NCBI RefSeq assembly: GCF_030160235.1
Contig: NZ_BSNY01000030.1
Coordinates: 124,001 to 188,000 of the forward strand
Source of the DNA: Mesorhizobium huakuii
Lineage (GTDB): Bacteria; Pseudomonadota; Alphaproteobacteria; Rhizobiales; Rhizobiaceae
Length of the DNA stretch: 64,000 bases
Direction: 5' to 3'
This document shows positions 17,101 through 24,640 of this stretch, in pieces. The notes beneath the pieces were generated by a model. The model was not told where the DNA came from. It worked only from the letters and a program-made list of their open reading frames with translations, and did not search any database. The translations under genes and the position numbers were made by a program. Positions within the stretch are counted from its first letter, which is position 1, and each line of letters starts with the position of its first letter.

Positions 17101-19211
17101 TGACGCTTTCCGGCGGCACGCTGCGCAACACAGCAGCGTTCAGCTCGGCGCGCGACGTCACGCTTTCGGTAGCCGGCGGCATCTTCGACACAGTGGCCGA
17201 CCTCACTTTGTCCGGCGCGATCTCGGGCGCCGGCAGTCTCGCCAAGACCGGTACCGGCACGCTGGCCCTGACCGCCGACAACAGCTACATCGGCGGCACG
17301 ACGATCACCAGTGGCACATTGCAACTGGGCAATGGCGGCGCTACCGGCTCGATATCGGGCAACGTCGTCAACAACGGCACGCTGGCCTTCAACCGCTCCA
17401 ACGCCATGACGCTTGCCGGTGCCATCTCCGGCAGCGGCACGGTGGTGCAGGAGGGCTCGGGCAGCACGACCTTGACCGGTGCGAACAGCTACAGCGGCGG
17501 TACCACGATCTCCGCCGGCACGCTGATCGGCCAGGCCTCGAGCTTCGGCACCGGCGGCATCCTCGACAATGCCGCACTGGTCATCGACCAGCCGGCCGAC
17601 GCCGCCTTTGCCGCCGTCATCAGTGGTAGCGGCTCGCTCACCAAGACGGGCCTGGGCAATCTCAACCTTACGGGGACAAACACCCTCAACGGCGCGACCA
17701 CGATCGAAGCCGGCAAGCTCTCGGTCAACGGCTCGCTTGCCAATTCCACTGTTGCCATTCTCGATGGCGGCGCCCTTGGCGGCAACGGCACGGTCGGCAC
17801 CACGACGCTTCAGGCCGGCGGCGTGATCGCGCCCGGCAATTCGATCGGCACGCTCACGGTCAACGGCAATTATGTCGGCGCCGGCGGCACGCTGGAGATC
17901 GAGGCCATGCTTGGCGGCGATACCTCTTCCGCCGACAAGCTCGTCGTCACCGGCGACACGTCAGGCGCCACCAATGTCAAGGTGATCCCTCTGGGCGGCG
18001 GCGGCGCGCAGACCAGCGACGGCATCAAGATCGTCGATGTCGGCGGCATCTCGGCCGGCACGTTCAGCCTGCAGGGCGACTATGTCTTCCAGGGCGACCA
18101 GGCAGTCGTTGCCGGCGCCTTTGCCTACAGGCTTTACCAGAACGGCATCTCCACGCCGGCGGACGGCGACTGGTACCTGCGGTCCGCACTGATTAATCCC
18201 GTCGATCCCGGCGGTCCGACGTCGCCGCTCTACTCGCCGGCCTTGCCGGTCTACGAGGCTTATGCCGGCGTGCTGCAGAGCTTCACCCGGCTCGGCACGC
18301 TGCAGCAGCGCGTCGGCAACCGCTCATGGAGCGGAGCGGACCCGTCAGCTACAGGCGACAATGCCGGGGGAGGCAGCCCGATCTGGGGCCGCATCGAAGC
18401 GGCGCACAGCGCGTTCGATCCGGGCACGAGCACGACCGGGGCCGACTATGACGCGGATCTGTGGCGGCTGCAGGCCGGCCTCGACGTCCTGCTTTCCGAG
18501 ACGCAATCCGGTTCCGTGGTCGGTGGCTTGACCGTTCACTACGGCACGGTGAAGTCGGATGTCTCCTCGGCCTTCGGCCTCGGCTCGATCGACGCGACCG
18601 GCTATGGGTTCGGCGGCACGCTGACCTGGTACGGCAAGAACGGCTTCTACATCGACACCCAGGCCGATCTGACCTGGTTCAACAGCGACCTCTCGTCCAC
18701 GACGCTGGGCCGGACGCTTGCCAAGGGCAATAACGGCTTCGGCTATGGTCTGGGCATCGAGGCCGGGCGGAAGATCGCGCTCCAGGGCAACTGGTCGCTG
18801 ACGCCGCAGGCGCAGCTCAGCTATGCCTCCGTCGATTTCGACAGCTTCACCGATCCTTATGGCGCCCTGGTCTCGAACGGCGTCAGCAACAGCCTGATCG
18901 GCCGCCTCGGCCTGTCGGCCGACTATGAGAGCCAATGGAAGGACAGAGCCGGGCAGACGAGCCGCTCGCATGTCTATGGCATCGCCAACCTCTACCACGA
19001 CTTCCTCGACGGCACCGATGCCGATGTGTCTGATGTCGCCATCTCCACCAAGACGCAGGCGCTGTGGGGCGGGCTCGGCCTCGGCGGCTCGCTGAGCTGG
19101 GCCGACGACCGCTATTCCATCCACGGCGAAGTGCTGGCACGCAGTTCCCTGCAGGATTTCGGCGACAGCTACGCGGTTGGTGGCTCGGTCGGCTTCAAGG
19201 TGAAATGGTAG
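14184..19211 (+). CDS. Large autotransporter adhesin with glycine-rich and PATR repeats
   Basis: A 1675-residue type V secreted protein. A long signal peptide ends near APAWA (about residue 41). Residues about 42-330 are extremely Gly-rich (GGNGSAPGAGQGG, GGGGGGGVGVSATADT). Residues about 385-1200 hold repeated autotransporter-associated beta-strand units of the form GAGTLVLSGANTYTGGTTV, recurring at least seven times with internal copies of DNNLGAAxGxLTLxGGTL. From about residue 1396 (PIWGRIEAAHSAFDPG) to the end is the outer-membrane beta-barrel, finishing SVGFKVKW with the terminal aromatic residue that BAM recognises. It is presumed to be surface-exposed or cleaved and to act in adhesion or aggregation. 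A single gene with no two-partner exporter nearby. Confidence 0.92.
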   Translation: MKSSNGTVALRMAGRILGSERPSALAALTVALALSTAPAWADGGNGSAPGAGQGGVDGALAGATGQNAANGATAGGGGGGVDLTTGNGAPGGSGGTGTTFNAPNGAPGATGATGQVISTSGTISTSVSGGTGGAGPDGVNGSLRGGGGGGGGVGVSATADTVVTGSGSVTGGTGGIAGSASNGGGGGGGAGVFSSADVTVDAGGSVTGGVGGRGTTQSGGGGGAAAIVLTGGGTVRNGGNLHGGTGGRTQAAAGGGDGGAGVLLLSGGTVFNGTGATILGGTGGQAGAAGTAGDGGAGIKGANIAIVNAGTIGGGAVGAGGGTPLAGKAIQFTGGVNSLEIRAGSTISGNVVAFSTADTFKLGGDTSASFDVSQIGPGAKYDGFGLYEKTGNSTWTLTGTTTAVTPWTLSGGILQISSDSNLGAASGNLTFDGGTLRTTASFTTSRNVLINSTGAFDTAAGTQLDVSGKVTGTGTLVKNGAGTLNVTSYSNSYTGGNIVNGGTLAGNTVAIRGDILNNGAVSFLDLGPNTFSGNISGTGSLDVEGIGTLTLTGTNTHSGGSKIGVGKSVSVASDKNLGAATGLLTLDGGELQATASFAMSRDINLTPAYGYFRTATGVTLSVGGQLGGLGGLYKEGAGTMILTGNSTYSGRTTVDGGKLVVEGSLGNTETTVNSGGTLGGSGSIGGAVIVADGGVLAPGSSPGTLTVGSLILSSSSTLDYELGQAGIVGGGVNDLIDVAGNLTLDGTLNITDVGGFGPGIYRLINYGGMLTDNGLELGNLPVGVTAADLTVQTSVANQVNLISSVGTDLLFWDGDAAGNANNDLVDGGNGIWTATSPNWTTSTGLVNGAMKPQPGFAVFQTLGGLVTADDSAGTLAVTGMQFAADGYRIEGDAITLAGAGGDSIIRVGDGSAAGAGYTATIASVLTGASSLTKTDAGTLVLSGANTYTGGTTVLGGVLSVSADNNLGAAAGGLTLSGGTLRNTAAFSSARDVTLSVAGGIFDTVADLTLSGAISGAGSLAKTGTGTLALTADNSYIGGTTITSGTLQLGNGGATGSISGNVVNNGTLAFNRSNAMTLAGAISGSGTVVQEGSGSTTLTGANSYSGGTTISAGTLIGQASSFGTGGILDNAALVIDQPADAAFAAVISGSGSLTKTGLGNLNLTGTNTLNGATTIEAGKLSVNGSLANSTVAILDGGALGGNGTVGTTTLQAGGVIAPGNSIGTLTVNGNYVGAGGTLEIEAMLGGDTSSADKLVVTGDTSGATNVKVIPLGGGGAQTSDGIKIVDVGGISAGTFSLQGDYVFQGDQAVVAGAFAYRLYQNGISTPADGDWYLRSALINPVDPGGPTSPLYSPALPVYEAYAGVLQSFTRLGTLQQRVGNRSWSGADPSATGDNAGGGSPIWGRIEAAHSAFDPGTSTTGADYDADLWRLQAGLDVLLSETQSGSVVGGLTVHYGTVKSDVSSAFGLGSIDATGYGFGGTLTWYGKNGFYIDTQADLTWFNSDLSSTTLGRTLAKGNNGFGYGLGIEAGRKIALQGNWSLTPQAQLSYASVDFDSFTDPYGALVSNGVSNSLIGRLGLSADYESQWKDRAGQTSRSHVYGIANLYHDFLDGTDADVSDVAISTKTQALWGGLGLGGSLSWADDRYSIHGEVLARSSLQDFGDSYAVGGSVGFKVKW

Positions 19212-19242
19212 GTCAGCTGCCGGCGGCCGGCACGCCTCGCTG

Positions 19243-19713
19243 CTAATCAAGTACGACCACGGCCTCGACCTCGAACAACATCGGGTCGATGGCAAGCTTG
19301 GGTACGGGGACCAGAGTCTGCGCCGGCAACGTCTCGCCGAACATCTCCTTGACGTTCCTGGTCAGCACTTCGAGCTTGGACATGTCGTGGTCGACCACGA
19401 AGACCGTGAGCTTGGCGACCTGATCGGGTTTCGCGCCAATCCCGTCAAGCGCGGCGCGCAGATTCGCGTAGGCCTGTGTCACCTGGACAGCGAAGTCGGG
19501 CGACAGGGCACCGGTGCTGTCCTGGCCACCCTGGCCGGAAATGTAGGCCAACCGGGCTCCGCGCGGCGTGATCACCGCCGTGCTGTAGCCGTTCGGCGAC
19601 GGGTCGTAGAGGGTCCGCGGATTGACGATGGTCAGTTCCCTCTCATTGGCTGTAGCCGCAGTGGTCATGATGATTAGTCCTCCGATAAGCAGATGCGTGA
19701 TTGCGCGTGACAT
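19243..19713 (-). CDS. RidA-family protein with an N-terminal export signal
   Basis: A 156-residue protein from the ATG at 19713. The first 25 residues (MSRAITHLLIGGLIIMTTAA) look like a Sec signal cleaved near ATA-NE. The rest is a Rid/YjgF domain: TAVITPRGARLAYISGQGGQ, FAVQVTQAYANLRAALDGIG, VAKLTVFVVDHD and TLVPVPKLAIDPMLFEVEAV. Canonical RidA is cytosolic and deaminates reactive enamines; the catalytic Arg expected near the C-terminus is not evident here (KLAIDPMLFEVEA instead of xxRxxLPxxxxVEI). A shorter cytosolic start at 19668 (MTTAATAN) is possible. It is transcribed divergently from a TetR regulator across a region with paired GTAC palindromes. Confidence 0.85.
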   Translation of the reverse strand: MSRAITHLLIGGLIIMTTAATANERELTIVNPRTLYDPSPNGYSTAVITPRGARLAYISGQGGQDSTGALSPDFAVQVTQAYANLRAALDGIGAKPDQVAKLTVFVVDHDMSKLEVLTRNVKEMFGETLPAQTLVPVPKLAIDPMLFEVEAVVVLD

Positions 19714-19786
19714 GATTTCTCTCGCGCTTCGCGGCCTGCCAGCGACGTGTTCGAAGCCGGCATGATTGAGTTTCTGGCCATCTATA

Positions 19787-19833
19787 GTACAATGTACCAT
19801 ACGACGTACCAGTCATCATATAGTACCCCGTAC
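19787..19833. promoter_or_regulatory. Paired GTAC-N3-GTAC palindromes between ridA-like and tetR genes
   Basis: GTACAATGTAC at 19787-19797 and GTACCCCGTAC at 19823-19833, each preceded by TATA and spaced 36 bp apart; a further GTAC half-site lies at 19806-19809. The arrangement in a divergent promoter beside a TetR gene is what TetR-family operators look like. They are probable operators for the adjacent regulator, controlling itself and the RidA-like gene. Confidence 0.6.
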
Positions 19834-19906
19834 GAGTCAACCGCTTGGGATCGACATTCCTGACGTTGCCTGCCAAAAATGAGGTTCCGACCAGCGAGGA
19901 AGATGG

Positions 19907-20587
19907 ATGGCGGCCAAACGCAGCGGCGCTCGCGGCAAACGGTCTCGACGCACAAGCGAGCCCGTGCAGGAGCCATCAGGTGAATCGCCTCTTTCGCGCG
20001 AGCGTATCGTGGCGACCGCCGTGGACCTTTTGGACGCTCAAGGGCTCGACGGATTGACCATGCGCCGGCTGGCCGATCGCCTCGGCTCGGGCGTGATGAG
20101 CCTGTATTGGCATGTCGACAGCAAGGAGGACGTCTTCGACCTGGCGCTCGATTCGGTGCTCGACTATCGCGGGCCGCCCGAAATGGCCGAACCGCAAAAC
20201 TGGCGCGCGGAAATCGTTCACATGCTGGAAGACTGGCGGGCCGGCATGCTGCGCCATCCCTGGTCGGCATCCCTGCTGCCGCGCCGGGCGCTTGGTCCGA
20301 ACATCCTCGGTCGCCTGGAGCGCATGAGCAAGATCTTGTCCAGCGCCGGCGTCGCGGACGCGGATGTGAACGCCGCCATATGGTCGCTCTGGAACTATGT
20401 GATGGGCGCCACTGTCACCCGGGCGAGCTTCGACCTCTCGGACGGCGACAGGGCCGCCGCGCAGCAGCGCCTGGCCAGCGAACGCTACCCGACGATCGAA
20501 CGTTCTCGCCTGCTCCTGGACAATGATTGGGATGGCGCCTTCCGCAAAGGCCTCGACTTCCTGCTCGATGGCCTCTCCAGGAGATAA
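19907..20587 (+). CDS. TetR/AcrR family regulator
   Basis: A 226-residue repressor. A basic N-terminal tail (KRSGARGKRSRRT) precedes the HTH region at residues about 30-75: LSRERIVATAVDLLDAQGLD, GLTMRRLADRLGSGVMSLYW, HVDSKEDVFDLALD. The YWHVDSKEDVFDL sequence is the classic helix-3 end. The C-terminal part resembles the TetR_C domain of tetracycline-repressor type (WRAEIVHMLEDWRAGMLRHP, IWSLWNYVMGATVTRASF), which binds a small ligand. The ribosome site GAGGAAG precedes the ATG. It lies divergently from the exported RidA-like gene and immediately upstream of, but convergent with, the quinone oxidoreductase gene. The ligand is unknown. Confidence 0.93.
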   Translation: MAAKRSGARGKRSRRTSEPVQEPSGESPLSRERIVATAVDLLDAQGLDGLTMRRLADRLGSGVMSLYWHVDSKEDVFDLALDSVLDYRGPPEMAEPQNWRAEIVHMLEDWRAGMLRHPWSASLLPRRALGPNILGRLERMSKILSSAGVADADVNAAIWSLWNYVMGATVTRASFDLSDGDRAAAQQRLASERYPTIERSRLLLDNDWDGAFRKGLDFLLDGLSRR

Positions 20588-20592
20588 CATCG

Positions 20593-21573
20593 TCAAGGCA
20601 CAAGCACGACCTTGCCGGTCGAGCGCCGCTCGTCCAGCAGTCGGTGCGCCTCGCCGGCCTGGTCGAGCCGAAACCGGCCACCGATCGCGACCCGCAGCCG
20701 CCCGCTCGCGGCCAGCTGGAACAGCTCCGACAGGCTCGCCCGCAACACGTCCGGCGACAGCAGCGGCAGCAGCGCGAAGCCCCTCAGCGACTGGTTGCGG
20801 CCGATCATGGCTTCCAGATCGGAAGGTTCGAGCCCATAGCGGCCGAGCGCCGCGAACACCAGTTCGCCGCCAGGAGCCAGCGCCTGCAGCGACAGGGCCG
20901 TCATTGCGCCGCCAACCGTGTCGTAGATGATGTCGGCGCCCTCCCCGCCTGCCGGCTCGCGGACGCGCGCGGGCCAATCCGGATTGGTGTGGTCGATGGC
21001 CACGTCAGCGCCGAGCGACAAGGCAAGCTCGATCTTGCCCGCACCGCCGGCGACCGCGATCACCTTGGCCGCGCCCTTTGCCTTGGCCAGCTGGACAAGC
21101 AGCGATCCAACGCCACCGGCAGCAGCCGGCACCAGCACCGTCTTGCCCTCTGGCGGGCTCTGGCACAGCAAATGCAGCGCCGTCAGCGCCTGCACCATCA
21201 GCGCCGTCGCTTCTTCGAACGGGACATCATCCGGCAGCGGCACGGCAAGATCGGCCGGCATCGTCACCTGCTCGGCATAGCCGCCATAAGGACGCTGCGA
21301 GGCAAACAGCGGCGCCGCGACACGTCTTCCCAGCAGCGCCGCATCCACCCCTTGGCCGACGGCCTCGACGACACCCGACACCTCCACGCCGGGAGACATC
21401 GGCAGCTGCGGCGTCACCGCGTAACGGTCCGCGCGCATCAGCACCTCGAAGAAGTTGATGCCGGCGGCATGAACGCGGATCAGCACCTCGCCGGCCTGCG
21501 GCAGCGGCGCCGGCAGTTCGACGACCTGGAGCACTTCGGGGCCGCCGAAGCGGCTGAATTGAACGGCTTTCAT
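20593..21573 (-). CDS. Zinc-type alcohol dehydrogenase-like quinone oxidoreductase
   Basis: A 326-residue MDR-superfamily enzyme starting at MKAVQFSRFGGPEVLQV. The substrate domain has VRVHAAGINFFEVLMRADRY-type residues; the nucleotide domain carries VLVPAAAGGVGSLLVQLAKA (Rossmann AAxxGVG motif), VIAVAGGAGKIELALSLGAD and GADIIYDTVGGAM. The cysteine and histidine zinc ligands of true alcohol dehydrogenases are missing, as in quinone oxidoreductase (QOR) proteins that reduce quinones or enones with NADPH. The start is fixed by CGGAG upstream of 21573. It is divergent from an HxlR regulator, a common pairing for quinone and electrophile stress. Confidence 0.92.
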   Translation of the reverse strand: MKAVQFSRFGGPEVLQVVELPAPLPQAGEVLIRVHAAGINFFEVLMRADRYAVTPQLPMSPGVEVSGVVEAVGQGVDAALLGRRVAAPLFASQRPYGGYAEQVTMPADLAVPLPDDVPFEEATALMVQALTALHLLCQSPPEGKTVLVPAAAGGVGSLLVQLAKAKGAAKVIAVAGGAGKIELALSLGADVAIDHTNPDWPARVREPAGGEGADIIYDTVGGAMTALSLQALAPGGELVFAALGRYGLEPSDLEAMIGRNQSLRGFALLPLLSPDVLRASLSELFQLAASGRLRVAIGGRFRLDQAGEAHRLLDERRSTGKVVLVP

Positions 21574-21670
21574 GGCAAACTCCGATCGCACTGGCATCGG
21601 CGGTGGTTTGCCACTATCTGCGAAGCCGCGACTACACACTCATTTGTCCCCTGCTGACCAGGAGGTGACC

Positions 21671-22078
21671 ATGGCCGGTCCAGCCGGGAAGATGCCGATC
21701 AAGCGACTGCCGATGCTGCCGGCGGAGCGCGCGCTCAAGGTGATCGCCGGGCGTTGGAAGGCGGTCATCCTCTACCATCTCTTCGATGGCCCAAGGCGGC
21801 TGTCGGCGCTGAAGGCGATGATGCCTGGCATCACCCAGAAAGTGCTGATCCAGCAGCTGCGCGAAATGGAGGAGCACGGCCTCGTCAGCCGCGAGATCTT
21901 CGCCGAAGTGCCCGCCCGCGTCGAATATTCGGCAACCAGCCTGGGCCTCAGCCTCGAGCCGATCCTGCTGGCGCTCTGCCAGTGGGGCCAGCACCACGCG
22001 GATGCGCTGGACGAGAAGCATCGTCTCGCCGACTGCATCATCCGGCCACGGCAGGCGACGCAGGCGCACATCGCCTAA
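21671..22078 (+). CDS. HxlR-family transcriptional regulator
   Basis: A 135-residue winged-helix regulator. Key segments are LKVIAGRWKAVILYHLFDGP, RRLSALKAMMPGITQKVLIQ, QLREMEEHGLVSREIF and VPARVEYSATSLGLSLEPIL, the standard HxlR order. The usual N-terminal cysteine of redox-sensing members is absent, and none is seen before the HTH. The start at 21671 has a perfect AGGAGGTGACC ribosome site. It is divergent from the quinone oxidoreductase by about 97 bp and is presumably its regulator. Confidence 0.92.
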   Translation: MAGPAGKMPIKRLPMLPAERALKVIAGRWKAVILYHLFDGPRRLSALKAMMPGITQKVLIQQLREMEEHGLVSREIFAEVPARVEYSATSLGLSLEPILLALCQWGQHHADALDEKHRLADCIIRPRQATQAHIA

Positions 22079-22146
22079 ATCGAATTGACATGCGGGTTGC
22101 CGACGCCGGCTGCCCATCACAGATTGTCTGCAGAACGGATCGGCAA

Positions 22147-22956
22147 ATGCACCGCATAGCTACGGGCGAACTTTATCAGACCTACACTCTTGGTGACCTG
22201 CGCATCACTGCCTTGCGCGATGGCTATGTCGACATGCCGGTAGGGCGGCTTCGGCAAGACGGCGACAAGCCATTTGGCGATGACTTGCCGAAGCAGGTCG
22301 CTTTGGTCGGCGGCCAACTCAGGCTTTCCGTCAACGCCTTCGCGATTGACGATGGACATGAAGTGATCTTGATCGATACTGGTGCCGCGAATGCCTGGCA
22401 TCCGACCATGGGCAGGCTTCCCCAGGCGTTGGACGAGGCCGGCATCGATGCCCGACGAATCCGCATCGTCTGCTTCACCCATACGCATCTCGACCACATC
22501 CAGGGTCTGGTGCTTGCCGACGGCCGGGACGCTTTCCCGCGCCTGGCGCGCTTGCTCGTTCCCAGAGAGGAACTCGACCTCTTCCGCACCGAAGCGCGGC
22601 TGAAACGGTTTCACGACATGGCGGAACCATTCGAGGCTGGAGACCGTCTCGGGACACATGTCGACATCATCGGCGCTCACGGCCATGAAGTGGGTCACAG
22701 CTGCTTTCGCGCTTCGAGCGGCGGCGAATGCATCTTGATCTGGGGCGATACCGTTCACGTCCCATCGCTGCAGTTCGATCGGCCCGAGGTGACGTGGGAG
22801 TTCGACACGGATCAGGACCAGGCGCGCGAGAGCCGGTTGCGGCTGCTGGCGCTTGCGGCGGACGATCACTGTTTCGTTGCCGGCGCGCATCTGGATTCGC
22901 CCGGCATTGGCCGTGTCGCCCGCTCTGGCGGCGGCTTTCGATTTGAGCCGCTATAG
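22147..22956 (+). CDS. MBL-fold metallo-hydrolase
   Basis: A protein of about 269 residues with the metallo-beta-lactamase fold. It begins MHRIATGELYQTYTLGDLRI, has the metal-binding motif FTHTHLDHIQG (HxHxDH) near residue 117, a further His in GHEVGHSC, ILIWGDTVHVP with the bridging Asp, and a final His in FVAGAHLDSPG. Members include quorum-quenching lactonases, glyoxalase II and arylsulfatase-like enzymes; the sequence alone does not decide. A longer start at ATG 22090 is in frame, and neither start has a strong ribosome site. It lies 68 bp behind the HxlR gene and may be co-transcribed with it. Confidence 0.88.
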   Translation: MHRIATGELYQTYTLGDLRITALRDGYVDMPVGRLRQDGDKPFGDDLPKQVALVGGQLRLSVNAFAIDDGHEVILIDTGAANAWHPTMGRLPQALDEAGIDARRIRIVCFTHTHLDHIQGLVLADGRDAFPRLARLLVPREELDLFRTEARLKRFHDMAEPFEAGDRLGTHVDIIGAHGHEVGHSCFRASSGGECILIWGDTVHVPSLQFDRPEVTWEFDTDQDQARESRLRLLALAADDHCFVAGAHLDSPGIGRVARSGGGFRFEPL

Positions 22957-22958
22957 CC

Positions 22959-23015
22959 AGAGCAATTCCAGGAAAAGTGTGAGCGGTTTTCCGTCCGGAA
23001 TTGCGTCAAAATAAA
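22959..23015. repeat. Rhizobial intergenic repeat, copy A
   Basis: The stretch starting AGAGCAATTCCAGGAAAAG and ending GGAATTGCGTCAAAA has the same opening and closing blocks as a sequence at 34093-34175. Its ends (CAATTCC / GGAATTG) are inverted, so the RNA can fold. It lies between two convergent genes. I take it as a dispersed palindromic element of the kind common in Mesorhizobium intergenic DNA. Confidence 0.65.
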
Positions 23016-23078
23016 GAGTCTGAAAAGGGCGGCGCAAGCGCCGCCCCGTATCCCTTGGGAGGATAATTCGACCGGCGG

Positions 23079-23684
23079 TCAGGCCGCCTTGATTTCCTCG
23101 TCGACCACGTCGGCATCGCGGGCCTTCTTCAATGCCTTGGCCCACCAGGCGACATCGTTGACCAGCGCGGTGGCGGCCTGGTTCAGGTGATCGAGGTCTT
23201 CGAGCTTCTTCTCGCCCTGGCGCACGGCGAGGAAGTCGCCCCAGGCGATATGGACGGCCGACTTGACCGGTGCCATCTGCAGTTCGACAGCATGCAGGCG
23301 AAGCTGCTCGACGGCGCGGGCGCCGCCGACGCTGCCATAGCCGACGAAGCCGGCCGGCTTCTTGTTCCATTCGTTGGCGGCGTAGTCGATGGCGTTCTTC
23401 AGCACGGCCGTCGGGCCGTGATTGTATTCGGCGGCGGTGAAGATGAAGCCGTCAAATTCGGCGACCTTCTTCTGCCAGCGCTGAGCCACTTCGTTGGTCG
23501 ACGGCACCCAGGCGGAAGAGGCGACTTCGTCGAAGAAGGGCAGCGGGAAGTCTCTCAGGTCGACGACCTCGACATCGATGTCGGCATGCGACTTGGCGAT
23601 CTTGGCGATCCATTGCGTGGGCACGTCGGCGAAGCGCGCGGCGCGCGTCGAACCGACGATGATGGCGATTTTCGGCTTTGACAT
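23079..23684 (-). CDS. NADPH-dependent FMN reductase / quinone reductase
   Basis: A 201-residue flavodoxin-like protein. The FMN-phosphate loop is IAIIVGSTRAARFADVPTQW, followed by VEVVDLRDFPLPFFDE, the active-site region FIFTAAEYNHGPTAVLKNAI and DYAANEWNKKPAGFVGYGS. These identify the NADPH:FMN reductase / ChrR / azoreductase group, which reduces quinones or metals with FMN. It starts at ATG 23684. It diverges from an HxlR-type gene with the palindrome GGTATC-N5-GATACC between them, so its expression is probably induced by electrophiles or oxidants. Confidence 0.93.
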   Translation of the reverse strand: MSKPKIAIIVGSTRAARFADVPTQWIAKIAKSHADIDVEVVDLRDFPLPFFDEVASSAWVPSTNEVAQRWQKKVAEFDGFIFTAAEYNHGPTAVLKNAIDYAANEWNKKPAGFVGYGSVGGARAVEQLRLHAVELQMAPVKSAVHIAWGDFLAVRQGEKKLEDLDHLNQAATALVNDVAWWAKALKKARDADVVDEEIKAA

Positions 23685-23712
23685 GGGGGGCTCTCCATTC
23701 CAGTAATAAGCT

Positions 23713-23729
23713 GGTATCGTTTAGATACC
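23713..23729. promoter_or_regulatory. Palindrome GGTATC-N5-GATACC in divergent HxlR promoter
   Basis: A perfect 6+5+6 palindrome at 23713-23729 between the FMN reductase start (23684) and the HxlR start (23777), with a further GATAC half-site at 23742. HxlR proteins are dimers that bind two-fold symmetric sites in such gaps. It is a likely operator for the adjacent regulator. Confidence 0.6.
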
Positions 23730-23776
23730 GGCGCTATATGAGATACTGTCAACAGCCGACGCAAGGAGGCACCGTT

Positions 23777-24145
23777 TTGTTACTGAGGCACCCGCACAAC
23801 ACCGAAGACTGCCGTGCGATTTCGGAAATCCTGCAGCGCGTCGGCGACAAATGGACCGTGCTCGTGGTCGGCAAACTTGGCCACGGACCGCTGCGTTTCA
23901 ACGAGCTGCGCGCGGCCGTCGGCGGCATCTCGCAGAAGATGCTGACCACCACCTTGCGCGGGCTGGAACGCGATGGCTTCGTCACCCGCACCGTGTTTCC
24001 GACCATTCCGCCGCGCGTCGACTACGAACTGACCGAACTCGGCCACGAACTGTTGATACCGGTCAGCGCGCTTGGCGAATGGGCACGCAGGAACACGCAG
24101 CGCGTGCGCGAGGCCCGCGAAAAATTCGACGGCATGCACGGCTGA
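23777..24145 (+). CDS. HxlR-family regulator, TTG start
   Basis: A 122-residue winged-helix protein. AAGGAGG at 23763-23769 stands seven bases before TTG at 23777; no equally good site serves the in-frame ATG at 23738, so the TTG is chosen. Motifs are CRAISEILQRVGDKWTVLVV, GPLRFNELRAAVGGISQKML, TTTLRGLERDGFVTRTVFP and PPRVDYELTELGHELL. The cysteine ahead of the helix (EDCRAISEIL) matches the redox-active position of HxlR members such as YodB, which sense quinones or aldehydes. It diverges from the FMN reductase, its probable target. Confidence 0.9.
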   Translation: MLLRHPHNTEDCRAISEILQRVGDKWTVLVVGKLGHGPLRFNELRAAVGGISQKMLTTTLRGLERDGFVTRTVFPTIPPRVDYELTELGHELLIPVSALGEWARRNTQRVREAREKFDGMHG

Positions 24146-24345
24146 ACCCCTTGCGCGGCAAGGAATCCGAAGGTTTTGCATTGAGCGGAATTGCGTGACG
24201 GCAATTGAAGTCGCCGTTCTCCAAACGCGATCCGTCAATGTAGCCCCATGGCGCTTGAGCGCGACCACGCACACGCTGCTTTGACGACGGCAATCGCGGA
24301 TCAAAGGCAATCATTCAGGCTGTTGGCGTCAGGCCATCGCGGTGC

Positions 24346-24510
24346 TCAGGGCGCGCATGTCGCGGCCAGCTTCCGGTCACCTTTGTCGCCTTGCCTGCAG
24401 GCGATGGGCCGAAGGTCGTTTTTGACTTCGGCATAAGCGGTTACGCCGAGCAGGCAGACCAGGGCGACAAGGGCTGCCACGAGCCAGCTGTTCAGTATGT
24501 GTTGACGCAT
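24346..24510 (-). CDS. Small exported or membrane protein, unknown
   Basis: A 54-residue frame from the ATG at 24510, preceded by GGGGGAAAG. It begins MRQHILNSWLVAALVALVCL and continues LGVTAYAEVKNDLRPIACRQ, a good signal peptide or one transmembrane helix with cleavage after TAYA. The short mature part is polar and has two cysteines. No family is recognised. It sits alone in an otherwise empty 495-bp gap (24146-24640), whose other bases show no gene. Confidence 0.5.
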   Translation of the reverse strand: MRQHILNSWLVAALVALVCLLGVTAYAEVKNDLRPIACRQGDKGDRKLAATCAP

Positions 24511-24640
24511 TGTCTTTCCCCCAACGCCGGCACAATCGGGCGTGAAGGCAACCATTGAATGTCGCAGAGCGCATCGCCGGAACGGGCGATGTTACAATTG
24601 CCCTGTTCTGGGAGAACGAGGCGTGGGAAGCGGGCTTTCG

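Noticed and set aside
24248-24436. 62-codon plus-strand frame in the 24.2-24.6 kb gap
   Set aside because: No ribosome site or domain; the minus-strand 54-codon frame with a signal peptide is the better candidate.
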